DNA of 64,000 nucleotides. Origin: Leisingera aquaemixtae (GTDB lineage Bacteria > Pseudomonadota > Alphaproteobacteria > Rhodobacterales > Rhodobacteraceae). Within the stretch, counting starts at the first letter, position 1; each line of letters starts with the position of its first letter. The stretch spans positions 186,001 to 250,000 of the forward strand of contig NZ_CYSR01000002.1 in assembly GCF_001458395.1 (NCBI RefSeq). Reading direction: 5' to 3'. The translations under genes and the position numbers were made by a program. The notes under the pieces are model-generated. The model ran no database searches. It was not told the origin of the DNA and saw only the letters and a list, made by a program, of their open reading frames with translations. Positions 1-7,725 of this stretch are shown piece by piece.

Positions 1-15
1 CAGGCTCATGCTGTT

Positions 16-1152
16 TTAGCTGCCGTCCAGCGCGGTCGAAACGCTCGACAGGGATCCGACCGGCGTCACCAGCAGCGAGATGGTCTTGGTCCACTGCGCA
101 TACGGCGCTTCGGTAACATAAAGCGTGTCGTCGTCGCGGATCACAAAATCGCGGGCGACAAACAGCCCGTTCGGCTGGGTCAGGTTCAGCACATAGACCA
201 TGCGCTGGGCGCCGATCAGATCGTCGCGGCCCAGCACCTGATTGGCGATTTCGGCAGGCTCGTTGCGCAGCACAAACACGCCCGTAGGGTCCGAGGCGGT
301 GGAGATCAGGCCGCCGACCTGGGCAATGGCCTCCAGCGCGGACAGGTCCTGGCTTTCAAACGGCACCCGCGCCTGGGCGGAGGTTGCGCCAAGGGCGGTG
401 AAGGAGCGGGTGTCCTCCTCCACCAGAATGCGGTCGCCGCCGCGCAGGGCGACATCCAGCGCCGGGTTGTCGAACAGGTCCTGGAACCAGATCTTGCCCT
501 TTTCGTGGCCGCGGATCACGGTTACCTGGGCAATCTCCGGCTGGATCGTCACACCGCCGGCCTTGGCCAGCATGGAGGACAGGGTCCGGGTCGGGCGTTC
601 GATCGGATAGACGCCCTGGGCGCCGACGGAGCCGGTGAGGCTGACAGTCGCCCCGTCGCCCGCCAAGCGGCGCACCTGCACCTGCGGATCCGGGGTCTGG
701 TCTTCCAGCTCCCGGGTGATGGTCTCGCGCAGCTGATCCGGTGTATTGCCGGACGCCCGCAGGCGGCCTGCATAGGGCACAAAGATATAGCCGGCGCTGT
801 CGACCTGCACCTCTTCCAGCACAGTGGCATTGGTGGCCTCGGCGGCCAGCAGCCCGTCATCGACGTTTTCCCAGACCGTCAGGCCCAGCACATCGCCGGG
901 GCGGATGGTGTCAGAAGTCAGCCGCCCCGCCGAGGTGAACCCGGAGGAGAACCCCAGGGCAGGCACCACCGCCGTGGCGCGGGCCACCCGGTCGTTGACG
1001 GAGACGATAAAGGCATCGCCTTCCCGCTGCACGGACCCGGCGAAGATCTGGCGCTTGTTGGGGCCGACTTTGGGCAGGCCGCAGGAGGCGGCCAGCGTCA
1101 AGGCGGCCAGCATGGCCACCGGACGCGCCCAGCGAAGGGGAACGGATTTCAC
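16..1152 (-). CDS. Polysaccharide export outer-membrane lipoprotein (Wza/KpsD-like)
   Basis: Predicted outer-membrane channel subunit for capsule or exopolysaccharide export. The N-terminus is a lipoprotein signal: basic MKSVPLRW, a hydrophobic stretch, then LAAS-Cys24. A poly-export domain follows (about residues 85-165, with the phrase RPGDVLGLTVWENV), then two SLBB-like segments (GDGATVSLTGSV and ARVPFESQDLS). At 378 aa it matches Wza length rather than the longer KpsD. I chose the GTG at 1152 because a GAGGAG ribosome site lies just upstream and the signal peptide begins there; a TTG at 1188 would add 12 residues. It lies downstream of a KpsS-like gene on the same strand, which supports a capsule locus continuing beyond the window edge. 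The polymer exported cannot be told. Confidence 0.85.
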   Translation of the reverse strand: MKSVPLRWARPVAMLAALTLAASCGLPKVGPNKRQIFAGSVQREGDAFIVSVNDRVARATAVVPALGFSSGFTSAGRLTSDTIRPGDVLGLTVWENVDDGLLAAEATNATVLEEVQVDSAGYIFVPYAGRLRASGNTPDQLRETITRELEDQTPDPQVQVRRLAGDGATVSLTGSVGAQGVYPIERPTRTLSSMLAKAGGVTIQPEIAQVTVIRGHEKGKIWFQDLFDNPALDVALRGGDRILVEEDTRSFTALGATSAQARVPFESQDLSALEAIAQVGGLISTASDPTGVFVLRNEPAEIANQVLGRDDLIGAQRMVYVLNLTQPNGLFVARDFVIRDDDTLYVTEAPYAQWTKTISLLVTPVGSLSSVSTALDGS

Positions 1153-1247
1153 TGCTCGGTCTCCTCGACCAATTATTGTTTGCCTCAAGTTTTACCGGCA
1201 ACCTAACCGGGCAGCAGGGAAAAATCCAGTCTTAGGGCAAATCTGCG

Positions 1248-2540
1248 TCAGGTCACCAGGCGCAACTGTTGCCGCGGTGCCGCTGTGCCCAGGCGCAGCG
1301 CGTCATAGGGATCTTCCTCCACCAGCATCATATCCGCCACCTGGCGCAGCAGCTGGCGGCGCCCGTTGCGCGAATAATACCCTCCGGGCACCTGCGAGGT
1401 CTCCAGCAGGAAGCGGCGGTAATCCTTGTAGGCGCGGCTGTCAGGGCGCCTGGCGGCGGCAAAGAATTCCGCCAGCGGCTGCTCCGAGACAAACTCAGGC
1501 TTGCCATAGACCGCGCGGCCGAATACCCGCAGCGGGATGCCGCGCCACAGCACCTGCTGGCCGGCGGTGGAGTTGACGGTCACCGCTGTGCGCGCCTCGT
1601 TCAAAAGCTGCGCCAGCTTGCCGCCGCGCACGTAATGCACCCGGCCGGCGATGCCGTGCTCCCGCGCCAGCCGCCGCAGGGTGCGGCGCACCTGGGCGCG
1701 GCCATCCTCCAGCGGGTGCGCCTTGATCACCAGGTGGTGGTGGCGCGGGGCGCCTGCGGCGAAACCGCCGATCACTTCCGCCAGGAAATCGCCCATGCTG
1801 CTGAACGGGGAATGCATCTGGAAAGAGCTGTCATGCTCCAGCTGCAGCAGCGCAAGGTGATAGGGAAAGCCGCCGCCGCGGATGCGCTGCTCCGCCAGCC
1901 GCCGCTCCAGCGCCTGGGCGGGCATCAGCAGCAAGCGCTTGAGGTAGAGCTGGAATTCCTTGGTTACAGGCAGCGCCCGGTGCGGGCGGAAGTTGCGGTA
2001 CTTGCGGTTCCGGAACATCACGAACCAATGGTACAGCGCGCCATAGAAAACATGCTGGCGCATATCGCCCCAATGCGCAGGCGGCAGCGGCGCCTCCATG
2101 TCCGACAGCGCCAGCGCTTCCTGCATCTGCGGCACGGTCATGTCCATCAGCCGCGAATGGCCATTGGCGCCGCCGCGCTCATAGGTCACCCAGTAGGGAC
2201 GCAAATAACCTTCCTCAAACACATGCACCGTCAGGCCGCGCTGCCGGGCCGCCGCCACCGCGGCGGCGTGAACGGGCCGGGTGTCGCCGTAAAGCACAAG
2301 ATCGGTGATGCCGCGGCTGTCCAGCAGCCCGGCCAGCACGTCAGGCCACTCCCGCTGCGTTCCAGTGAAGGGGATGTAGCTCTCCCTGCCGCGCCAGAAG
2401 GCTTGATCGCCTGCATTGAACCCGACCCGCGCCACCTCGCAGCCCGCCGCCTGCAGCATTTTTCCGAGCGCTGCAAAGAACGGCCCGTGCGGGCCTTGCA
2501 GGAACAGAAAGCTCCGGTGCTTTTCGGCAGGGGTGGGCAT
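1248..2540 (-). CDS. kpsS: Capsule polysaccharide biosynthesis protein, KpsS family
   Basis: The 430-aa protein has the hallmarks of the capsule_synth family: the opening FLFLQGPHGPFFAALG, the phrase VHVFEEGYLRPYWVTYE around residue 110, and a C-terminal TVNSTAGQQVLWRGIPLRVFG nucleotide-sugar-binding-like region. In group 2 capsules KpsS (with KpsC) adds beta-Kdo residues to a phospholipid anchor at the cytoplasmic face of the inner membrane. No signal peptide or membrane span is seen, as expected. A GTG at 2543 directly precedes the ATG at 2540; neither has a clear ribosome site. It is followed by the export lipoprotein gene after 95 bp. Function by family is secure; the exact polymer is unknown. 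Confidence 0.82.
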   Translation of the reverse strand: MPTPAEKHRSFLFLQGPHGPFFAALGKMLQAAGCEVARVGFNAGDQAFWRGRESYIPFTGTQREWPDVLAGLLDSRGITDLVLYGDTRPVHAAAVAAARQRGLTVHVFEEGYLRPYWVTYERGGANGHSRLMDMTVPQMQEALALSDMEAPLPPAHWGDMRQHVFYGALYHWFVMFRNRKYRNFRPHRALPVTKEFQLYLKRLLLMPAQALERRLAEQRIRGGGFPYHLALLQLEHDSSFQMHSPFSSMGDFLAEVIGGFAAGAPRHHHLVIKAHPLEDGRAQVRRTLRRLAREHGIAGRVHYVRGGKLAQLLNEARTAVTVNSTAGQQVLWRGIPLRVFGRAVYGKPEFVSEQPLAEFFAAARRPDSRAYKDYRRFLLETSQVPGGYYSRNGRRQLLRQVADMMLVEEDPYDALRLGTAAPRQQLRLVT

Positions 2541-2706
2541 CACAGGGGGGGCTGAACTCGAAAGACTAAGATAAGGATCGGATAATATTTGAGTGCGGCG
2601 AAACTAAGGCTTCAGCGGGGGGGATGGCAAGCCGGGGCTTGTGAAGACCGCACGGCTTGGCTACCTCTGCCGCAGGATAGACATTGCACCGGCGGGGAGC
2701 GCACCC

Positions 2707-3294
2707 ATGTTCACAGGCATCATCACTGACGTTGGCACCATCGCCGAACTGGAGCAGCAGGGCGACCTGCGGGCAAGGATCCGCACCGGCTATGACACCG
2801 CCACCATCGACATCGGCGCCTCGATCGCCTCCGATGGTGTCTGCCTGACGGTGATCGCGCTGGGCGACGACTGGTACGACGTGCAGGTCTCGGCGGAAAC
2901 CGTCTCAAAGACCAACCTCGGCGCCTGGACCGTGGGCAAGCGGGTGAACCTAGAGCGCGCGTTGAAAGTGGGCGACGAACTGGGCGGCCATATCGTGTCC
3001 GGCCATGTGGACGGCGTCGCCGAAGTGGTGGCCATGACGGACGAGGGCGACAGCACCCGGGTCACCCTGCGCGCGCCGCAGGCGCTGGCCCGTTTCATCG
3101 CCCCCAAGGGCTCGGTGGCGCTCAATGGCACCTCGCTGACGGTGAATGACGTGGATGGCTGCGATTTCGGCATCAACTTCATTCCGCACACCAAGGAGGT
3201 CACCACCTGGGGCGATGTAAAGGCGGGGGATCAGATCAACCTGGAAATCGACACCCTGGCCCGCTACGTCGCGCGGCTGCACGACGCCGGATAA
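2707..3294 (+). CDS. ribE: Riboflavin synthase alpha subunit
   Basis: Converts two molecules of 6,7-dimethyl-8-ribityllumazine to riboflavin. The 195-aa protein begins MFTGIITDVGT, the conserved start of the family, and shows two lumazine-binding repeats, with GHIVSGHVDGV marking the start of the second and SVALNGTSLTVNDV within it. The ATG at 2707 has a GGGGAG ribosome site; the open frame extends 22 codons upstream from a GTG but that stretch is unlike the family. It stands apart from ribBX-ribH, separated by an opposite-strand gene. No FMN riboswitch is seen upstream. Known alternative symbol: ribC. Confidence 0.96.
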   Translation: MFTGIITDVGTIAELEQQGDLRARIRTGYDTATIDIGASIASDGVCLTVIALGDDWYDVQVSAETVSKTNLGAWTVGKRVNLERALKVGDELGGHIVSGHVDGVAEVVAMTDEGDSTRVTLRAPQALARFIAPKGSVALNGTSLTVNDVDGCDFGINFIPHTKEVTTWGDVKAGDQINLEIDTLARYVARLHDAG

Positions 3295-3371
3295 GGGCAG
3301 GGCTCTTTCATCTTTCCTGAAATACTCCGGGGTGAGGCCGCCAGGCCGAGGGGCAGCGCCCCTCATGCTCC

Positions 3372-3405
3372 GGGGCGTCGGGGAGCAAACGCTCCCGCCC
3401 CTTTT
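3372..3405. terminator. Stem-loop terminator between convergent genes
   Basis: GGGGC and GGGAGC pair with GCTCCC and GCCCC around an AAAC loop, followed by TTTT. It lies between the ends of ribE (plus) and the proline-racemase-family gene (minus). A second short hairpin (GAGGGGC/GCCCCTC) precedes it at about 3348-3364. Confidence 0.55.
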
Positions 3406-3463
3406 GCCTGCATCACAGATACCGTCAAAAGCGTTGGGCCGCGCGCGCCGCCAAGGCGGCGCG

Positions 3464-4516
3464 TCACCACATGTCGCCAACGGTGTAGCCTGCCGGGAAG
3501 GGGTCGCTGGGGTCCAGCGTGTACTGGCTCAGCCCGTAGATCCAGCCTTGCCCTGACAGCGTTGGGACAATCGCTTGGTAGGGCCCAACCTGCGTTTCCT
3601 CCACGATCCGCCCGGTAAAGGTGGTGCCCAGCGGCCCGGCGTTCACATAGCTCTGGCCTAGCCCCAACAGCCCGCGCGCGTGCAGCACCGCCATCTTGGC
3701 GCAGGTGCCGGTGCCGCAGGGCGAGCGGTCGAGGATACCGCTGGCGTCCTGCGGGCGCTCCGGATCGAACGGGCCGGTCGAAAGGGTGACCGCTCCGCGC
3801 CCATGGGTTCCTTCCGCCTCCGGCGCGCCCCAAAGGTTGGTGATGGACGGGCCGGAGATCCCGGGATTGTCCGGATGCACCACCGGCAGCTGCTCGGCGG
3901 CGGCGTGGCGGATCGCCTCTGACACCCGAACGATCTCCGCGCCGTTGTCCGCATCGAGCGCAACGCCCAGAGTTTCGGCCCCGGCCAGCACAAAGAACAT
4001 GCCGCCCCAAGCCACATCCACAGTGACGGTGCCCATTCCTGCCACCTCCACCTGCGCATCCAGATGCATGGCAAAAGCCGGCACGTTCCTGAACTCTACC
4101 CGCGTCACCTTGCCATCGCGGCATTCGGCCTTCACCCGGATCAGCCCGGCGGGGGCCTCCAGGGTCAGCTCCGTCACCGGCTCCGTCATCGGCACGATTC
4201 CGGTCTCCAGCAGCACCGTCACCACGCAGATGGTGTTGGAGCCGGACATCGGCGGGTATTCGGTCTGCTCGAAGATGATGAACCCCGCATCGGCCTCCGG
4301 GTGGCAGGGCGGCACGATGGCATTGCCGCACAGGCCGGGATTGCCGCGCGGCTCGCGCAGCATCGAGAGGCGGATCTCGTCATGGTTGGCGGCCATGTCC
4401 TGCATCTTCTCGAACACCGAGCTGCCCCGCAGCAGCGGCATGCCGCCGGTGATCACCCGGCCCGGTTCCCCCTCGGCATGAGCTTCGACGGCTTGCAGTA
4501 TGCGGGATGCGCGCAT
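3464..4516 (-). CDS. Proline racemase family protein (4-hydroxyproline epimerase or 3-hydroxyproline dehydratase type)
   Basis: The 350-aa protein belongs to the PLP-independent proline racemase superfamily, which abstracts the alpha proton of proline derivatives with a pair of active-site residues. Two motifs are visible: NPGLCGNAI near residue 90 and DRSPCGTGT near residue 255. Both candidate catalytic cysteines are present, which favours racemase or epimerase chemistry over dehydration. The first motif is LCGN rather than the usual MCGH, so the substrate is uncertain. The ATG at 4516 has a GGGAGGA ribosome site seven bases upstream; the open frame runs much further but opposite ribBX. It is divergent from ribBX across a 195-bp region with two palindromes. 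Likely role is hydroxyproline catabolism. Confidence 0.8.
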   Translation of the reverse strand: MRASRILQAVEAHAEGEPGRVITGGMPLLRGSSVFEKMQDMAANHDEIRLSMLREPRGNPGLCGNAIVPPCHPEADAGFIIFEQTEYPPMSGSNTICVVTVLLETGIVPMTEPVTELTLEAPAGLIRVKAECRDGKVTRVEFRNVPAFAMHLDAQVEVAGMGTVTVDVAWGGMFFVLAGAETLGVALDADNGAEIVRVSEAIRHAAAEQLPVVHPDNPGISGPSITNLWGAPEAEGTHGRGAVTLSTGPFDPERPQDASGILDRSPCGTGTCAKMAVLHARGLLGLGQSYVNAGPLGTTFTGRIVEETQVGPYQAIVPTLSGQGWIYGLSQYTLDPSDPFPAGYTVGDMW

Positions 4517-4542
4517 GTCCGGTCCTCCCATCCATCTGGCAT

Positions 4543-4588
4543 CTGGGATCCTGAATTGGATCCAAAGCCAGTTGTGCACAGCTGCACA
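4543..4588. promoter_or_regulatory. Two palindromic operator candidates in a divergent promoter region
   Basis: TTGGATCCAA at 4556-4565 is a perfect 10-bp palindrome, with a related GGGATCCTG just to its left. TGTGCA-CAGC-TGCACA at 4573-4588 is a perfect 6-bp inverted repeat with a 4-bp spacer. Both lie 40-70 bp upstream of the racemase-family start and 125-155 bp upstream of ribBX. They look like sites for a dimeric regulator, possibly of the GntR or LysR type; which gene they control is inferred only from proximity. Confidence 0.35.
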
Positions 4589-4711
4589 GGCCGCGTCCAG
4601 ACCCCTTGGTGCCGTTTGCGGGACTGGCATTTGCCGCCGGCCTGGGCTATCTGGCTGGGAAAGAACCCGCAGTGCCAGGCGTGCTGCCCATGCACATCGA
4701 AAGGCTGCCAT

Positions 4712-5839
4712 ATGAGCTTTGAAAAACCGGGGCCGGTTGAGGCGCAACTGCGCGATGCGATCAGCCCGATTGAAGAGATCATTGAAGAGGCCCGCCAGGG
4801 CCGCATGTTCATCCTGGTCGACCATGAGGACCGCGAGAACGAAGGCGACCTGGTGATCCCGGCGCAGCACGCCGATGCCGCCGCGATCAATTTCATGGCC
4901 ACCCATGGCCGCGGTCTGATCTGCCTGACCCTGCCGGCCGAGCGGATCGAGGAGCTGGGCCTGCCGATGATGGCGCTGCACAACTCGTCGCGCCATGAGA
5001 CCGCCTTCACCGTCTCCATCGAGGCGCGCGAGGGGGTCTCCACCGGCATCTCCGCCGCTGACCGCGCGCTGACCGTGGCCACCGCCATCGACCCGGAGAA
5101 ATCCGCCGCCGACATCGCCACGCCGGGCCATGTGTTCCCGCTGCGCGCGCGCCGGGGCGGGGTGCTGGTCCGCGCAGGCCACACCGAAGCGGGCTGCGAC
5201 GTGGCGCGGCTGGCGGGCCATTACCCGGCGTCGGTGATCTGCGAGATCATGAAGGAAGACGGCACCATGGCGCGCCTGCCCGACTTGGTCGAATACGCAC
5301 AGAAACACGGGCTGAAGATCGGCACCATTTCCGACCTGATCACCTATCGCGCGCGCAACGACAACCTGGTGGTGGAAACCTCGCGCGAGACCGTGACCTC
5401 GGAATTCGGCGGCGAGTGGGAAATGCGGCTGTTCACCGACCAGACCCACGGCATCGAGCATGTGGTGATGATCAAGGGGGACATCACCACGCCGGAGCCG
5501 GTGCTGGTGCGCACCCATGCGCTGCATGAGGCGACGGACATCCTGGGTCTTGGCCCCAAGTCGGCCCGCCAGCTGCCCCGCGCGATGGAGATCATCGCCG
5601 AAGAGGGCCGCGGCGTGGTGACCCTGTTCCGCCAGCCGCGCAACGCGCTTTATGCCAACGAGGATGAGGGCCCGCGCACGGTGACCATCAAACAGACCGG
5701 CATCGGCGCCCAGATCCTGTCGGGCCTGGGCCTGCATGAGCTGGTCCTGCTGACCGACTCGCCCTCCACGAAATACGTCGGGCTGGACGCCTATGGCCTG
5801 TCCATCACCGGCAGCCGCCCCATTCTGAAGGACGCTTGA
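4712..5839 (+). CDS. ribB: 3,4-dihydroxy-2-butanone 4-phosphate synthase with degenerate GTP cyclohydrolase II domain (RibBX)
   Basis: The N-terminal half (about residues 15-205) is a DHBP synthase that makes the four-carbon unit of riboflavin from ribulose 5-phosphate: VDHEDRENEGDLVIPA and HNSSRHETAFTVSI are seen. The C-terminal half resembles GTP cyclohydrolase II but lacks its zinc cysteines: the usual Cys-rich segment is replaced by VRTHALHEATDILGLGPKSA. This fits the RibBX variant described in proteobacteria, in which the second domain is not a working cyclohydrolase. A separate RibA is therefore expected elsewhere in the genome. The ATG at 4712 is the family start; the open frame extends far upstream as a shadow. 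It is one base from ribH, in one operon. Confidence 0.92.
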   Translation: MSFEKPGPVEAQLRDAISPIEEIIEEARQGRMFILVDHEDRENEGDLVIPAQHADAAAINFMATHGRGLICLTLPAERIEELGLPMMALHNSSRHETAFTVSIEAREGVSTGISAADRALTVATAIDPEKSAADIATPGHVFPLRARRGGVLVRAGHTEAGCDVARLAGHYPASVICEIMKEDGTMARLPDLVEYAQKHGLKIGTISDLITYRARNDNLVVETSRETVTSEFGGEWEMRLFTDQTHGIEHVVMIKGDITTPEPVLVRTHALHEATDILGLGPKSARQLPRAMEIIAEEGRGVVTLFRQPRNALYANEDEGPRTVTIKQTGIGAQILSGLGLHELVLLTDSPSTKYVGLDAYGLSITGSRPILKDA

Positions 5840-5840
5840 T

Positions 5841-6392
5841 ATGGCCGGACATGAAACCCACTACACCCTGCCGCGCGCAAAGTTCGACAAGCCGGTGAAG
5901 CTGCTGATCGTTGTCGCGCCCTACTACAAGGATATCGCCGACAATCTGGTCGCCGGCGCCGCGGCAGAGATCGAAGCCGCAGGCGGCACCTTTGAAATCG
6001 TGGAAGTGCCTGGCGCGCTGGAAGTGCCGACCGCAATTGCGATTGCCGACCGCAGCTCAAACTTCGACGGCTATGTGGCGCTGGGCTGCGTGATCCGCGG
6101 CGAGACCACACACTACGACACCGTCTGCAACGACAGCTCCCGCGCGATCCAGCTGATGGGGCTGCAGGGCCTGTGCATCGGCAACGGCATCCTGACCGTG
6201 GAAAACCGCAAACAGGCCGAGGTGCGCGCAGATACCGCCGATCAGAACAAAGGCGGCGGCGCGGCGGCTGCGGCCTTGCATCTGATCGCACTCACGCGTA
6301 AGTGGGGCGCCCAGACCAAAGGCATCGGCTTCAAAGCGCCCGCAGGGGCGTATCAGGTCGCCGGTACAGACAACGGATCCACCAGCGCATGA
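5841..6392 (+). CDS. ribH: 6,7-dimethyl-8-ribityllumazine synthase
   Basis: Condenses the DHBP product of RibBX with 5-amino-6-ribitylamino-uracil to give the substrate of RibE; members form icosahedral or pentameric shells. The 183-aa protein shows VPGALEVPTAIAIA, ALGCVIRGETTHYDTVCN with the catalytic His of the GETTHYD loop, and GNGILTVEN. It begins one base after the ribBX stop and its own stop overlaps the nusB start (ATGA), so the three genes are translationally coupled. Confidence 0.95.
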   Translation: MAGHETHYTLPRAKFDKPVKLLIVVAPYYKDIADNLVAGAAAEIEAAGGTFEIVEVPGALEVPTAIAIADRSSNFDGYVALGCVIRGETTHYDTVCNDSSRAIQLMGLQGLCIGNGILTVENRKQAEVRADTADQNKGGGAAAAALHLIALTRKWGAQTKGIGFKAPAGAYQVAGTDNGSTSA

Positions 6393-6871
6393 GCACCCAG
6401 GACAGCCGCCCCAAGGGCAATGGCAAGAATCAGATGAGATCGGCAGCGCGGCTTTATGCGCTGCAGGCGCTGTTCCAGATGGAACAGAGCGGCCAGACCT
6501 TTGACCAGGTGATCGTCGAGTTCGAGGACCACCGGTTCGGCGCTGTCTATGAAGGTGACGAGATGGCGGAAGGCGATGCCAAGGTCTTCCGCAAGCTGGT
6601 GCGTGAGGCGGTGAACTATCAGGCGCGGATCGACCAGATGACCGACCGCGCCCTGGTGGCGAAATGGCCGATCGCCCGCATCGACCCGACCCTGCGGGCG
6701 CTGTTCCGCGCGGCGGGGGCTGAGCTGACCCAGTCCGACACCCCGCCCAAAGTGGTGATCAACGAGTTTGTCGACATTGCCCGCGCCTTCTTTCCCGAAG
6801 GCAAGGAGCCGAAGTTCGTCAATGCCGTCCTGGACCACATGGCACGGGAGGCTAGGCCGGACGCGTTCTAA
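6389..6871 (+). CDS. nusB: Transcription antitermination factor NusB
   Basis: Small all-helical RNA-binding protein that, with NusE/S10, binds boxA in rRNA leaders. The 160-aa sequence has RSAARLYALQALFQME near the start, then ALVAKWPIARIDPTLRALFRAA and PPKVVINEFVDIARAF, the typical NusB core. The start is the ATG overlapping the ribH stop; the residues before it in the same frame belong to ribH read out of frame. The ribH-nusB pairing is very common in bacteria. A terminator follows 28 bp after the stop. Confidence 0.95.
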   Translation: MSTQDSRPKGNGKNQMRSAARLYALQALFQMEQSGQTFDQVIVEFEDHRFGAVYEGDEMAEGDAKVFRKLVREAVNYQARIDQMTDRALVAKWPIARIDPTLRALFRAAGAELTQSDTPPKVVINEFVDIARAFFPEGKEPKFVNAVLDHMAREARPDAF

Positions 6872-6898
6872 GACCGGCCTGCACAGGGTTTTGAGGAT

Positions 6899-6927
6899 AA
6901 AAGGGCGCGCCGCAGGGCGCGCTTTTT
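6899..6927 (+). terminator. Rho-independent terminator after nusB
   Basis: AAAA-GCGCGC pairs with GCGCGC-TTTTT across a short loop. It closes the ribBX-ribH-nusB operon. Confidence 0.7.
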
Positions 6928-7042
6928 GTTTCAGGGGCTGGTGCTGCGCAAAGGGTGCGACAAATTCCGCTCATTCTGCCCGCAACCGCTGGACGGCGCT
7001 GCAAAGGCTGATAACCTCTTCGAGCTTATCTGGAGGACTCAG

Positions 7043-7372
7043 ATGCCTGAACTGGTGAAAATGTATATCCGCAATGTTGTGATCGGCTTTGGTATCGCGG
7101 CCGCCTTTGTCGCGGTGCTGCTGTGGTTCAACGTGATGAACCTCTGGTCGCTTGTCACCGCCTCGGATGCGGGGCTGCTGGCGGCGTTCCTGCTCTGGTT
7201 CATGCATGGCATCGTCTTTGCCGGGGTGCAGTTCGCCTGGGCCGTAATGGCGATGGCTGAAAAAGGCACTGGCCCCCGCCGCGGCACGCCTGTGGTTGAT
7301 GCGTTTCAGCCGGTGAAAGTGCCCGCCGAAAAGCCATCCCAGGCACAGCGTCAGTTGCGCACCCGCCGCTGA
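7043..7372 (+). CDS. Small inner-membrane protein of unknown function
   Basis: The 109-aa protein has two clear hydrophobic segments, about residues 10-30 (NVVIGFGIAAAFVAVLLWF) and 42-70, and a soluble basic tail ending in RTRR. No family was recognised. The ATG at 7043 follows a strong TGGAGGA ribosome site. It has its own terminators on both sides (6899-6927 and 7395-7430) and so is probably a single-gene unit. Confidence 0.7.
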   Translation: MPELVKMYIRNVVIGFGIAAAFVAVLLWFNVMNLWSLVTASDAGLLAAFLLWFMHGIVFAGVQFAWAVMAMAEKGTGPRRGTPVVDAFQPVKVPAEKPSQAQRQLRTRR

Positions 7373-7394
7373 TACGCAGAATAACGGAAATCCG

Positions 7395-7430
7395 AACCGC
7401 GCTTTCCTGACGGAGGGCGCGGTTTTCTTT
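7395..7430 (+). terminator. Rho-independent terminator
   Basis: AACCGCGC pairs with GCGCGGTT, followed by a T-rich run (TTCTTTT). It closes the small membrane protein gene. Confidence 0.7.
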
Positions 7431-7444
7431 TGCGGAGGGGGGGG

Positions 7445-7665
7445 ACGCGGCGGGACCACCAGTCAACCGTGCGGCTTTGATTCCCGAGGACCTGTATATA
7501 CAGGTGGGCGCCAGGTAAACGGACCAGGATCCGGACAGAGCCAGCTCCCTCGGAATTGCTTAAGGCCACCGGAATGCTGCCTGTCACGAGAAGGGCAGAA
7601 CCCGCCAAGGCCGTAAGTAAGCTGCCCGGCCCCTTGTTGCAAGGGGAACGCAAGGCGGGCTTTCA
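7445..7665 (+). ncRNA. Candidate structured RNA, 6S-like outline, family not established
   Basis: No convincing protein is encoded here but the sequence folds well by eye. GGCGGG (7449-7454) can pair with CCCGCC (7601-7606). Inside, CCGTG.GGC can pair with GCCACCGG, and ATTCC.GAGG (7480-7489) with CCTCGGAAT (7548-7556). A 16-bp perfect palindrome ACCTGTATATACAGGT sits at 7490-7505, and a small CTGCC/GGCAG hairpin lies on the 3' side. The closing stem, open middle and terminal stem over about 158 nt resemble 6S RNA, but I could not confirm conserved 6S sequence. A second hairpin (CCCCTTG/CAAGGGG, 7630-7646) and a second GGCGGG (7654-7659) follow. It may instead be a leader of mmcB. Confidence 0.35.
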
Positions 7666-7698
7666 TCATTTCCCGGCAGAACCGCGGGATTGCAATTT

Positions 7699-7713
7699 GT
7701 TCACCAATTGTTC
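7699..7713 (+). promoter_or_regulatory. SOS/LexA box, GTTC-N7-GTTC
   Basis: GTTCACCAATTGTTC is a perfect match to the alphaproteobacterial LexA-binding direct repeat GTTC-N7-GTTC. It ends 12 bp before the mmcB start, in the position of a promoter or early leader, so LexA bound here would block transcription. Confidence 0.8.
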
Positions 7714-7725
7714 ACATTCACGCCC

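Noticed and set aside
2541-2706. Possible FMN riboswitch upstream of ribE
   Set aside because: None of the RFN-element conserved segments is visible here or upstream of ribBX.
3464-5737. 757-aa minus-strand frame joining the racemase-family gene to sequence opposite ribBX
   Set aside because: The N-terminal 400 residues are the antisense of ribBX and Arg/His/Gln-rich; the racemase family begins at 4516 with a good ribosome site.
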